Assembly: GCA_031550615.1 (NCBI GenBank)
Contig: JAVBOL010000008.1
Location: forward strand, 1 to 48,434
From: JAVBOW01 sp031550615
GTDB lineage: Bacteria > Bacteroidota > Bacteroidia > Bacteroidales > Rikenellaceae
Direction: 5' to 3'
Length of the DNA: 48,434 nt
Part shown: positions 1 through 7,709 of the stretch, in pieces
How positions within the stretch are numbered: position 1 is the first letter of the stretch
Layout: each line of letters begins with the position of its first letter
Position numbers and translations under genes: made by a program
The notes under the pieces: generated by a model
Seen by the model: the letters and a program-made list of their open reading frames with translations, nothing else
What the model was told of the DNA's origin: nothing
Database searches by the model: none

Positions 1-1551
1 AGCCTCCGTCGCGGCGCGGGCGGTCGTGCCGAGCGTCACTACGGCCACTCCGGAGCCTTCGCGCAACTGACGACCGCGACCGATCTGCTGCAAGGCGAAG
101 GGGCTGCGCCAGTCGGTGCGAAAACCGTTGCCCCGCGGGTAGCGGATAGCAAAGGGCACGCCCGAAACGGAGGCTGTGTACATCATGTCGCGCATCTCGA
201 TCTCGTCGGCGGGCGCGGCTATGACCATACCCGGGATGCAGCGCAGGTAGGCCACATCATACGCCCCGTGGTGCGTCGGTCCGTCCTCGCCCACCAGTCC
301 CGCGCGGTCGAGGCAGAACACTACCGGAAGACCTTGCAACGCCACGTCATGTATCACGTTATCGAAAGCGCGTTGCATGAAAGACGAGTAGATATTGCAG
401 AACGGGACCATGCCCTGAGCGGCCAGACCGGCGGAGAAGGTCACGGCGTGCCCCTCGGCGATGCCCACGTCGAAACAACGGTCGGGCAACTGCTCCATCA
501 CAATATCCATCGAGCATCCGGCGGGCATGGCGGGCGTGACGCCCACGATACGCCGGTCTAAACGGGCGAGTTCCAGAAGGGTGTGGCCGAAAACGTCCTG
601 GTAGCGGGGTGCGCCGTCGCCGTCTGGCACGATGCGCTCACCCGTTTCGGGGTTGAAGAGTCCCGGGGCATGCCACACGGACTGGTCTGTTTCGGCGGGC
701 TGGTAGCCTTTACCCTTTACCGTGAGCACGTGCAGCAACTTGGGGCCGCCGATCTCTTTCAGGTCGCGCAGCACCTTTTCGAGCGCAGCCACGTCATGGC
801 CGTCTATGGGCCCGAAATAGCGGAAGTTGAGGCTCTCGAACAGGTTGCTCTGGCGCAGCATACCGAGTTTGAATGTATCCATGACCACCTTGATCCACCA
901 GCGCAGACGGGGCATGCGTTCGAGCGCGGCCCAGATGCGCGATTTGAGGCGGTTATAGCGGCGTGAGGTCGATATGCTAAGCAGGTACTCTTTGAGTGCG
1001 CCCACAGCCGGGCCTATCGACATGTTATTGTCGTTGAGTATGACCAGCAGGTCGGTATTCTGCGCCCCGGCGTTGTTCAGCCCCTCGAAGGCCAGGCCTC
1101 CGGTGAGCGCCCCGTCGCCGATCACGGCCACCACGTGGCGTTTTTCACCCTTGAGGCGCGACGCCGCGGCCATGCCCAGCGCCGCAGAGATCGACACCGA
1201 GGCGTGCCCGCCGCCGAAAGCGTCGTAGGGGCTTTCGCTCATCTTGGGGAATCCGCTCAGGCCGCCCTGCTTGCGGTTCGAGCAGAATACGTCGCGGCGC
1301 GAGGTGATTATCTTATGGGCATAGGCCTGGTGCCCCACGTCCCAGATCAGTTTATCGTCCGGGGTGTCGAAAACGTAGTGAAGCGCCGCGGTCAACTCGA
1401 CCACGCCCAGCGACGAGGCCAGGTGGCCGGGGTTCGAGGCGAGTTGCCGTATTATAAATTCACGCAACTCGTCGCAGTAGGCCTGCAGCTCCTCCGGGCG
1501 GAGGGCTTTCAGGTCTGCCGGGGAATCTATTTTATCCAGGTAACGCGCCAT
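1..1551 (-). CDS. dxs: 1-deoxy-D-xylulose-5-phosphate synthase, C-terminus cut by window edge
   Basis: DXS condenses pyruvate and glyceraldehyde 3-phosphate to DXP, the first step of the MEP isoprenoid pathway, using thiamine diphosphate in the cytosol. The visible 517 residues (family length is about 630) begin MARYLDKIDSP. They contain the DVGHQAYAHK segment, the ThDP motif GDGALTGG followed by an Asn pair, and the transketolase pyrimidine-domain stretch DRAGLVGEDGPTHHG. The reading frame is open to base 1, so the C-terminal transketolase domain is missing only because the window ends. The start is the ATG at 1551; a TAnnTTTG element lies 9 nt upstream, which leaves almost no leader. It is divergent from the OmpA-pyrH-frr operon. 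The second MEP enzyme, dxr, is also in the window. Confidence 0.97.
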   Translation of the reverse strand, partial: MARYLDKIDSPADLKALRPEELQAYCDELREFIIRQLASNPGHLASSLGVVELTAALHYVFDTPDDKLIWDVGHQAYAHKIITSRRDVFCSNRKQGGLSGFPKMSESPYDAFGGGHASVSISAALGMAAASRLKGEKRHVVAVIGDGALTGGLAFEGLNNAGAQNTDLLVILNDNNMSIGPAVGALKEYLLSISTSRRYNRLKSRIWAALERMPRLRWWIKVVMDTFKLGMLRQSNLFESLNFRYFGPIDGHDVAALEKVLRDLKEIGGPKLLHVLTVKGKGYQPAETDQSVWHAPGLFNPETGERIVPDGDGAPRYQDVFGHTLLELARLDRRIVGVTPAMPAGCSMDIVMEQLPDRCFDVGIAEGHAVTFSAGLAAQGMVPFCNIYSSFMQRAFDNVIHDVALQGLPVVFCLDRAGLVGEDGPTHHGAYDVAYLRCIPGMVIAAPADEIEMRDMMYTASVSGVPFAIRYPRGNGFRTDWRSPFALQQIGRGRQLREGSGVAVVTLGTTARAATEA

Positions 1552-1559
1552 ACGTGGCG

Positions 1560-1567
1560 CAAAGATA
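1560..1567 (-). promoter_or_regulatory. dxs promoter -7 element
   Basis: Read on the minus strand this is TATCTTTG, an exact match to the Bacteroidota -7 consensus TAnnTTTG. I see no clear -33 TTTG at the usual spacing. Its position implies a very short 5' leader for dxs. On the plus strand, TATCTTCG at 1621-1628 (one mismatch) may serve the divergent OmpA lipoprotein gene. Confidence 0.55.
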
Positions 1568-1647
1568 CTCACTTCACCGGAAAATGCCGCCCCACCTAAG
1601 GCAGTTTTTGAAAAATTGCCTATCTTCGTGCTGTTATTGGATGCGTT

Positions 1648-2514
1648 ATGAGAAAAATCATATTAGCCATATTGTGTTGCAGCGCGTTATCGTCGTGCGT
1701 CAGCACCAAGGTGTATAACAGCGAAAAGGCGCGCGCGATGATGCTCGAGAGCCAGCTCGCACAGCAGAAGGCGACAGCCACGGGCCTTGCCGCCGACCTT
1801 GCAGCCCTGCAATCGCGTTACGACAAGGCCGTAGCGGACAGCGCGCGCCTGTGGGCGGATAATGCCGGGCTCAACGATAGCTACACCGCCCTGAAGAACC
1901 GCTACGAGCAACTCGTCGCGTCGGGTTCCGCCGAAGCGGCGCGTATGCTTCGCCAGCTGGAGCAGAGCCAGACGGACCTGACGGCGCGCGAAAAGCGTGT
2001 GTCGGAGCTCGAACAACTGCTTGCCGCCCGCGAGAAGGCCCTCTCGGACATACGCCGCAAAGTGGCCGACGCCCTTCTGGGTTTCGAGGGCAAGGGACTC
2101 ACGATAACGCAGCGCGACGGGAAGGTCTACGTGTCGATGGACGACAAGCTGCTCTTCCGCTCGGGCAGCTGGGAGATCGACCCGGCAGGGGCTAAAGCCG
2201 TGCATGACCTGGCGGGTGTGCTGGCCGGCAACCCCGACATCAACGTTATGGTCGAAGGCCACACGGACGACGTGCCCTACAAGGCGGGCGGGACGATGCT
2301 GCTGGACAACCTCGATCTGAGCGTCAAGCGCGCCACGACCGTAACGCGGCTGTTACTGGAAAACAAAGGGATCGCCCCATCGCGCATAACCTCCGCCGGA
2401 CGCGGCGAATGGCTGCCCGTTTCAGTCGGGAAGACCACCGAAGCGCGTGCCGCCAACCGCCGCACGGAGATCATACTGACCCCGAAACTCGACGAGCTGA
2501 TGCAGCTCATGTAA
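1648..2514 (+). CDS. OmpA-family lipoprotein with coiled-coil stalk
   Basis: Predicted envelope lipoprotein of 288 aa. A signal peptide ends in the lipobox LSSC with the lipidated Cys at 17. Residues about 27-135 are rich in Ala, Glu, Gln and Arg with heptad character and should form a coiled coil. The C-terminal half is an OmpA/MotB peptidoglycan-binding domain, with GHTDD near 205 and the NRRTEI motif near the end. The likely role is to tether the outer membrane to peptidoglycan; this is inferred from the domain order. The gene is followed 8 nt later by pyrH and probably shares its transcript. It resembles the YiaD/Pal-type group, but I cannot assign a named orthologue. Confidence 0.88.
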   Translation: MRKIILAILCCSALSSCVSTKVYNSEKARAMMLESQLAQQKATATGLAADLAALQSRYDKAVADSARLWADNAGLNDSYTALKNRYEQLVASGSAEAARMLRQLEQSQTDLTAREKRVSELEQLLAAREKALSDIRRKVADALLGFEGKGLTITQRDGKVYVSMDDKLLFRSGSWEIDPAGAKAVHDLAGVLAGNPDINVMVEGHTDDVPYKAGGTMLLDNLDLSVKRATTVTRLLLENKGIAPSRITSAGRGEWLPVSVGKTTEARAANRRTEIILTPKLDELMQLM

Positions 2515-2522
2515 CCCGGATT

Positions 2523-3233
2523 ATGAAATACAAACGCATATTACTCAAACTCAGCGGCGAATCGCTCGCCGCGGGCGGCGCCAACGGCATCAGCGAAGAG
2601 CGCCTGGCCAGCTACGCCAGCCAGATAAAGCAGATCGCCGCCGCTGGCGTGCAGATCGGGATCGTTATCGGCGGTGGCAACATATTCCGCGGTCTGAAAG
2701 GCATCGAGCGCGGATTCGACCGCGTGAAGGGCGACCAGATGGGCATGCTTGCCACGATCATCAATTCGCTGGCGCTGCAATCGGCCCTCGAGGCCGACGG
2801 CGTGAAGGCCAAGGTGCTCACCAGCATCTGCATGGAGCCCATCGGCGAATACTACAACAAGGCGCGTGCACTGGAATATATGGCCGCCGGTTACGTGGTC
2901 ATCATCGGCGGAGGCACCTCCAACCCCTACTTCACCACCGACTCGGCCTCGGCGTTAAGGGGCATCGAGATCGAGGCCGAGGTGATGCTCAAGGGCACGC
3001 GCGTGGACGGCATCTACACCGCCGACCCCGAGAAAGACCCCACGGCCACCAAGTTCGACCGCATAAGTTTCGCGGAAGTCTACGAGCGCGGCCTTAAAAT
3101 AATGGACCTGACGGCCTTCACACTCTGCCGTGAGAACGCTCTGCCGCTGCTGGTCTTCGACATGGACACCGAGGGCAACCTGCTGCGGGTGATCAATGGG
3201 GAGAATATCGGCACCGAAGTATACAACGAATAA
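2523..3233 (+). CDS. pyrH: UMP kinase
   Basis: Phosphorylates UMP to UDP in the cytosol with ATP; bacterial hexameric amino acid kinase fold. The protein is 236 aa, the normal family length, when started at the ATG at 2523 (MKYKRILLKLSGES). An upstream in-frame start would read through the end of the OmpA gene and is not credible. Visible motifs are KLSGESL at the N-terminus, GGGNIFRG near 52-59, the TDSASALR nucleotide-binding segment, and GTRVDGIYTADPEKD in the C-terminal half. It lies 8 nt after the OmpA lipoprotein gene and 14 nt before frr; the pyrH-frr pair is a widely conserved neighbourhood. Confidence 0.97.
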   Translation: MKYKRILLKLSGESLAAGGANGISEERLASYASQIKQIAAAGVQIGIVIGGGNIFRGLKGIERGFDRVKGDQMGMLATIINSLALQSALEADGVKAKVLTSICMEPIGEYYNKARALEYMAAGYVVIIGGGTSNPYFTTDSASALRGIEIEAEVMLKGTRVDGIYTADPEKDPTATKFDRISFAEVYERGLKIMDLTAFTLCRENALPLLVFDMDTEGNLLRVINGENIGTEVYNE

Positions 3234-3247
3234 AAAAACATAGCCTT

Positions 3248-3808
3248 ATGACTGATTCCAAGACTATTTTAGATGCGACCTCCGAAAGGATGTCCAAGGC
3301 CATCGACCACCTGGCCGAAGCGCTGGCCGCCGTGCGTGCCGGCAAGGCGAGTGTCAACGTCCTGAACGGCGTGATGGTCGAATATTACGGCAGCCAGATG
3401 GGCATTGCCCAGGTTGCCAGCGTGACGGTGCCCGACGCCAAGACGATCCTGATCCAGCCCTGGGAAAAGGGCATGATCCCCGTGATCGAAAAGGCGATCC
3501 TGGTGGCCAACCTCGGCCTTACCCCCTCGAACAACGGTGAGCAGATCCGCCTGTCGATCCCGGCGCTCACGGAGGAGAGGCGCAAGCAACTCGTCAAGCA
3601 GGTGCACGCCGACGCCGAGACCTGCCGCGTGAGTCTGCGCAACGCCCGCCGCGACGCCATCGAAGCCTTCAAGAAGGCCGAGAAAGACGGCATGCCCGAA
3701 GATATGGCAAAGGACGGCGAAGAGGCGGCACAGAAGATGATCGAGAAATTCACCAAGAAACTCGAAGAGCAGGTCGTCGTAAAAGAGCAGGAGATAATGA
3801 CCGTCTGA
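3248..3808 (+). CDS. frr: Ribosome recycling factor
   Basis: RRF splits the post-termination ribosome together with EF-G. The 186-residue product matches the usual length of about 185. It shows the conserved RAGKASVNVLNGVMVEYYG segment near the N-terminus, IQPWEK in the middle, and the LTEERRKQLVKQ stretch followed by the long C-terminal helix of the three-helix bundle. It is the last gene of the OmpA-pyrH-frr unit and is followed 24 nt later by a strong hairpin terminator. Confidence 0.97.
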   Translation: MTDSKTILDATSERMSKAIDHLAEALAAVRAGKASVNVLNGVMVEYYGSQMGIAQVASVTVPDAKTILIQPWEKGMIPVIEKAILVANLGLTPSNNGEQIRLSIPALTEERRKQLVKQVHADAETCRVSLRNARRDAIEAFKKAEKDGMPEDMAKDGEEAAQKMIEKFTKKLEEQVVVKEQEIMTV

Positions 3809-3832
3809 CCGGTAGACAATATACTAAAAAAA

Positions 3833-3870
3833 GGGGGCGCGGAATAGATTTCCGCGCCCCCTTTGCATTT
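3833..3870. terminator. Bidirectional intrinsic terminator between frr and the sugar permease
   Basis: A perfect 12-bp GC-rich stem (3833-3844 with 3850-3861, 5-nt loop) is followed by a T-rich stretch on the plus strand and by a run of T on the minus strand (AAAAAAA at 3826-3832 on plus). It separates two convergent operons and can serve both. Confidence 0.9.
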
Positions 3871-3880
3871 TGATAAAGCC

Positions 3881-5377
3881 CTATTCGGTAGGAATATCCT
3901 TATTTACGTTCTTGCTGCCGATCAGCGCGTAGTAGAGCATATAGGCGAATCCGCAGAGGATCACCCAGTAACTGGCCACGTAGCCCCAATGGTCGGCCAC
4001 GGCGCCCTGGATCATGGGCAGTATACCGCCGCCGCACACCAGCACCATGAAGATGCCCGAGGCCATGGGTACGTATTTGCCGAGGCCCTCGACGGCCAGG
4101 TTGAAGATGCCGCCCCACATAACCGAGGTGCAGAGGCCACAAAGCACGAGCAACAGAAGGCCGAAGGGTACCATTTCGGTGCCGAAAGAGAGTTTGCCGT
4201 CGACCGACTTGAACACAGGCATGTTGACCATGCCGGCGAGCTCGGCGGCGGGAACTTCCTCGACGAGGATCTCCCCGGCGACCACGCCGGTGGTGCACGA
4301 GTCTACCTGTACTGGCTCGGCCTCGACGGCCACGTCATACTCCACAACCTCGGGAGCCTCGGCTGCGAGAGTGTCGGCAGCGGGAGTCGCGGGGACTTCG
4401 GGAGCCACATTCTCGATAGCCACGGCCTGTGCCACCTCCGCTTTATCGACGCTCACGTCGGGCAGGGTGAAGATGGCGATGGCGACCATTGCCACACCGA
4501 GGGTCGACGCCACGCCGAGCATGGCCTTACTCGACACCTTACCTGCGATAGCTGCGCCCGTAAGGCGGCCTATGAGCATCAGGAACCAATAGGTGCCCGC
4601 CACCGAACCGGCGATAGCCGCGCCCAGGCCCAGGCCTTTGGTCATATAGAGCAGGATGAAAGCGGGTATACCCACCTCGACGCCCACATAAACGAAGATA
4701 GCGAACGCGCCGAGTACGAAGTGGCGGAAAGAGAGGGGGCTGTGCTTGTCCTTTTCGGCTTTCTTTTCCGCCGATTCCATGTGGGGCTCGGGAATGCTCA
4801 CCAGCGACAGCACGATGAATGCCATGGCAAACACGCCCATAGCGATGAACAGCGCGGGGTTGGCGTCCTTGATGGAGGGGTTCATCACCTGGCCGATCAA
4901 AAAGCCCACGAGCACGGGGGTTACGGTGCCGGCCAGCGAGTTGAGCGAACCGCCGAGTTGGATCAGCTGGTTGCCTTTTTTGCCGCCGCCGCCCAGGGTG
5001 TTGAGCATGGGATTTACCACGGCGTTGAGCATGCACATCGAGAAACCGGCCACGAAAGCGCCCAGCACATAGACGATGAAACTCTCGGCGACGCCCGAAA
5101 GGAATTGGATGCCTACGCCAACGAAACCTACCGCGATGGCGGCCAGGGCGGTCTTCTTATAGCCGATGCGCTTGAGCATCAGGCCCGCAGGAATACCCAT
5201 GAAGGCATAGGCGATGAAGTTGGCGAAGTTACCCAGCTGCGACATGAAGTCGGTGGCCGCGAACTGGTCTTTGGCGATCAGTCCGATGGGGCTGGCCAGG
5301 TTGGTCACGAAAGAGATCATCGCGAAGAGAAACATCATCATCACGATGGGCAACGTGTAGTTTTTTTTCTGTTCCAT
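3881..5377 (-). CDS. MFS sugar permease (FHS/FucP-GluP-like) with a long acidic central insert
   Basis: Predicted inner-membrane proton-sugar symporter of 498 aa, started at the ATG at 5377 (MEQKKNYTLPIV). Hydrophobic segments fit 12 membrane spans, and the GLMLKRIGYKKT loop between spans 2 and 3 fits the FHS family (fucose, glucose/galactose). Residues about 305-400 form an Ala/Glu/Val-rich, mostly acidic insert between two membrane spans in the C-terminal half, which makes the protein longer than the usual 400-430 aa. It is the last gene of a unit with galM and a nucleotidyltransferase (41 nt after galM), so glucose or galactose is the likely substrate; that is inference from context. Confidence 0.82.
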   Translation of the reverse strand: MEQKKNYTLPIVMMMFLFAMISFVTNLASPIGLIAKDQFAATDFMSQLGNFANFIAYAFMGIPAGLMLKRIGYKKTALAAIAVGFVGVGIQFLSGVAESFIVYVLGAFVAGFSMCMLNAVVNPMLNTLGGGGKKGNQLIQLGGSLNSLAGTVTPVLVGFLIGQVMNPSIKDANPALFIAMGVFAMAFIVLSLVSIPEPHMESAEKKAEKDKHSPLSFRHFVLGAFAIFVYVGVEVGIPAFILLYMTKGLGLGAAIAGSVAGTYWFLMLIGRLTGAAIAGKVSSKAMLGVASTLGVAMVAIAIFTLPDVSVDKAEVAQAVAIENVAPEVPATPAADTLAAEAPEVVEYDVAVEAEPVQVDSCTTGVVAGEILVEEVPAAELAGMVNMPVFKSVDGKLSFGTEMVPFGLLLLVLCGLCTSVMWGGIFNLAVEGLGKYVPMASGIFMVLVCGGGILPMIQGAVADHWGYVASYWVILCGFAYMLYYALIGSKNVNKDIPTE

Positions 5378-5418
5378 TGAGTTGGGGTTTTTGGTATTAG
5401 GTTTATTGGGTTTCACAT

Positions 5419-6483
5419 TTATGATGCCGAAAAGGCGTAGACTATCTTCTCGTTGTAGAGTTCGCCCGCCGCGAGCCTCTGCGAGGGCAGGTTGGCGTGG
5501 TTGGGGGCGTCGGGTGCGCCCTGGCACAGGATGGCCACCCCGTCGCGGTTCGCGTAACGCACCCCGCTTTTGCCTTCGGGACACCCCGAGAGCCAGTTGC
5601 CTGTGTAGACCTGCACAGCGGGCTGCGTGGAGCGCACGGTCAACGTACGTCCCGAGGCGGGATCGCGCAGCACGGCCACATCGCGAAGGCGGCTGTCGAC
5701 CTCGCCCCTGTCCTTATAATTATCCGCCATCCAGCAATGGTCGTAGCCAGCGCCTATTCGCAGCGGCTCGTAGTCGGCCCCGATGTCGCGTCCCAGGGAT
5801 TTGGCCCTGGTAAAGTCCATCGGCGTGCCAGCCACAGGAGCGATCTCGCCAGTTGGTATCTGCGTGGAGTCGGTGGGTAGCCAGTGCGAGGCGAAAAGGC
5901 GCAGTTCGTGTTCCAGCACGCTGCCAGAACCGTGGCCGGCCAGGTTGAAATAGGCGTGGTTGGTCGGGTTGAGCACCGTGGTTTTGTCGCCCTTTGCGAA
6001 ATAGGTTATTTCAAGTGAGTTATCCTCATTCCAGTCATAGCACACCTCGACGCCGAGTTCACCCGGATAGCCCTCTTCGCCGTCGGCGGAGAGGTAACCG
6101 AAAACCACCCGGTCACCCTCGACGCGTCCCGTCCAGAGGCGGTTCATAAAACCCGTGGGGCCACCATGAAGCGCGTTGGGACCGTTGTTGCACGCCAGGC
6201 GGTACTCCACCCCGTCGAGTAGAAAACGCCCTTTGGCGATTCGGTTGGCATAGCGCCCAACGCTCTTGCCCATCGCAGGGCCATCGCCCAGGTAGCTCTT
6301 CCAGTCCCCGTAACCGAGCGCCACGTCGGCCATAGCGCCTTTGGCGTCGGGGACGGTGACGGCCACTATCGCCGCGCCGAGGTTGGTAAGCCGCACCTCA
6401 GCGCCGGAAGTGTTGCGCATGGTATAGATCACCACCGCCTCGCCCTCAGGGGTGAACCCCCAGACGTTTTGCTCTATATCCAT
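5419..6483 (-). CDS. galM: Aldose 1-epimerase family protein lacking the catalytic Glu
   Basis: Galactose mutarotases interconvert alpha and beta aldoses. The 354-aa product has the family scaffold: NRI (Arg81), LHGG (His106), NPTNHAYFNL (His176, the expected acid) and AGYDH (Asp248). The C-terminal motif normally holds the catalytic base as E-[TA]-Q upstream of PD.xN. Here it reads GVAILCQGAPDAPN, with Leu319 where Glu belongs; the codon is CTG, so more than one base differs from a Glu codon. The enzyme may be inactive, altered in chemistry, or act as a sugar-binding protein. It starts 1 nt after the stop of the upstream nucleotidyltransferase and precedes the sugar permease. The symbol is by family only. 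Confidence 0.85.
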   Translation of the reverse strand: MDIEQNVWGFTPEGEAVVIYTMRNTSGAEVRLTNLGAAIVAVTVPDAKGAMADVALGYGDWKSYLGDGPAMGKSVGRYANRIAKGRFLLDGVEYRLACNNGPNALHGGPTGFMNRLWTGRVEGDRVVFGYLSADGEEGYPGELGVEVCYDWNEDNSLEITYFAKGDKTTVLNPTNHAYFNLAGHGSGSVLEHELRLFASHWLPTDSTQIPTGEIAPVAGTPMDFTRAKSLGRDIGADYEPLRIGAGYDHCWMADNYKDRGEVDSRLRDVAVLRDPASGRTLTVRSTQPAVQVYTGNWLSGCPEGKSGVRYANRDGVAILCQGAPDAPNHANLPSQRLAAGELYNEKIVYAFSAS

Positions 6484-7395
6484 CTACTGCCAGAGTTTCG
6501 CGGGATATTGCCCCTGGTCCACCAGCGCGCGTATCTTGGCCACCACGCCGGGACGGTCCTCTTTATATGTCACCCCGAACCAGTCGGCCGTGGTGCGCAG
6601 CACGCGCATCGTGGCTTGCCCCGAGTGGATAAGGGCGTTGACCGCCGAGGGTATATAGAATTCGGATTTCAGGTTAGTCGCATTGGCGCGCAGGAAATCC
6701 TTGAAAAGCTCCTCGCTGCGGTCGAAATAGTCCGGCGTGAAACCGAACATATTCATCGATACGGGGGTGTCGGGGGCAAGGGGGTATTTGTCGCCGTCCT
6801 CGTCGAAATAGACGATCCCGCCAGCGTCATGCATTATTTTGGTGCGCTCGACCATTCCCGCCAGGTTACCCTGGGCGTCGACCTCGCAGATGCCCCTCGA
6901 TACCGATCCGTGCTCGGACATCGTGCGGCTCAATTCATATCCGACCATCGAATATTTGCCCTGCTGCCCCTCAACCGAGCAGAGGTAGTCGGCCATAACC
7001 TTAAACGCGTCGCGGCCATAGAAGTCGTCGGCGTTGATCGCGGCGAAAGGACCGTCGATGGCCGTTTTGCCCATCATCACCGCGTGGTTCGTGCCCCACG
7101 GCTTTTCGCGCCCGGCGGGCACGGAGAACCCCCCGGGCAGTTTATCGAGTTCCTGGAATACGAAATCCACCTCTATTTTACCCGCAAAACGCGAGGGGGC
7201 GAAGAACTCGCGGAAGTCGGCCTCGAAGGCGTGACGTATCACGAAGACCACCTTGCCGAAGCCGGCGCGCCAGGCGTCATATATAGAATAATCGATGATC
7301 GCCTCGCCGCTTACCCCGACCGGATCCATCTGTTTTAGTGAACCGTAGCGCGAACCCATGCCCGCCGCCATGACCAGTAATGTGGGTTTTGACAT
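6484..7395 (-). CDS. Sugar-phosphate nucleotidyltransferase family protein
   Basis: A GT-A-like nucleotidyltransferase of 303 aa. The N-terminus MSKPTLLVMAAGMGSRYG carries the glycine-rich NTP-binding loop with Arg16 and Lys21 (SLKQ). NADDFYG near residue 130 supplies the metal-binding Asp. The family makes NDP-sugars or related activated metabolites from a sugar phosphate and NTP; the exact substrate cannot be read from sequence. It is the first gene of an operon with galM and the sugar permease, directly behind a good -33/-7 promoter. A role in converting an imported hexose to an activated form is plausible. No galactokinase is visible here. Confidence 0.8.
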   Translation of the reverse strand: MSKPTLLVMAAGMGSRYGSLKQMDPVGVSGEAIIDYSIYDAWRAGFGKVVFVIRHAFEADFREFFAPSRFAGKIEVDFVFQELDKLPGGFSVPAGREKPWGTNHAVMMGKTAIDGPFAAINADDFYGRDAFKVMADYLCSVEGQQGKYSMVGYELSRTMSEHGSVSRGICEVDAQGNLAGMVERTKIMHDAGGIVYFDEDGDKYPLAPDTPVSMNMFGFTPDYFDRSEELFKDFLRANATNLKSEFYIPSAVNALIHSGQATMRVLRTTADWFGVTYKEDRPGVVAKIRALVDQGQYPAKLWQ

Positions 7396-7417
7396 AATAC
7401 GTTAGGAATGTTTGCCA

Positions 7418-7447
7418 CAAATATAATATATTAAAATTATTTACAAA
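7418..7447 (-). promoter_or_regulatory. Promoter of the nucleotidyltransferase-galM-permease operon
   Basis: On the minus strand TTTG (7444-7447) is followed after 18 nt by TATATTTG (7418-7425), close to the Bacteroidota consensus. The surrounding bases are AT-rich. The ATG is 22 nt downstream of the -7 element. Confidence 0.75.
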
Positions 7448-7567
7448 GTTCAACACCGCCAAAATGGTCATTTTGAATACCGATTTGACCTGAATGGACA
7501 CAAATTTACCCATAATCCCCCTCATCGACAGACGCCACAGGCAACAACGGCAGAGTGTTTGAGTTTT

Positions 7568-7602
7568 TTTGCATCTCATTCCGGCAATAATTATTACCTT
7601 TG
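7568..7602 (+). promoter_or_regulatory. Promoter of the M23-like gene and dxr
   Basis: TTTG (7568-7571, end of a T run) and TACCTTTG (7595-7602) are separated by 23 nt, slightly longer than usual. The -7 match is exact. The implied leader to the ATG at 7710 is about 100 nt. Confidence 0.55.
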
Positions 7603-7709
7603 CGTGTTATAATTATGCACGGGAAAAGAGAGGAGTTATATCCCCGACAACGAAGCTGTGCATAGTGTGCATCGTATCTTACGCATCCAACCCAAGTACC
7701 GCAACAATA

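Larger units (their letters stand above)
7396..7709. other. 314-nt divergent intergenic region
   Basis: It holds the leftward operon promoter at 7418-7447 and a rightward promoter at 7568-7602. The remaining bases are a roughly 100-nt leader before the M23-like gene. I see no convincing small gene or strong hairpin in that leader. Confidence 0.6.

Noticed and set aside
3863..5380. 505-codon open frame on the plus strand opposite the sugar permease
   Set aside because: It is the His/Gly/Asp-rich antisense shadow of a GC-rich gene; the opposite strand encodes a clear 12-span permease and the shadow has no start context or family pattern.
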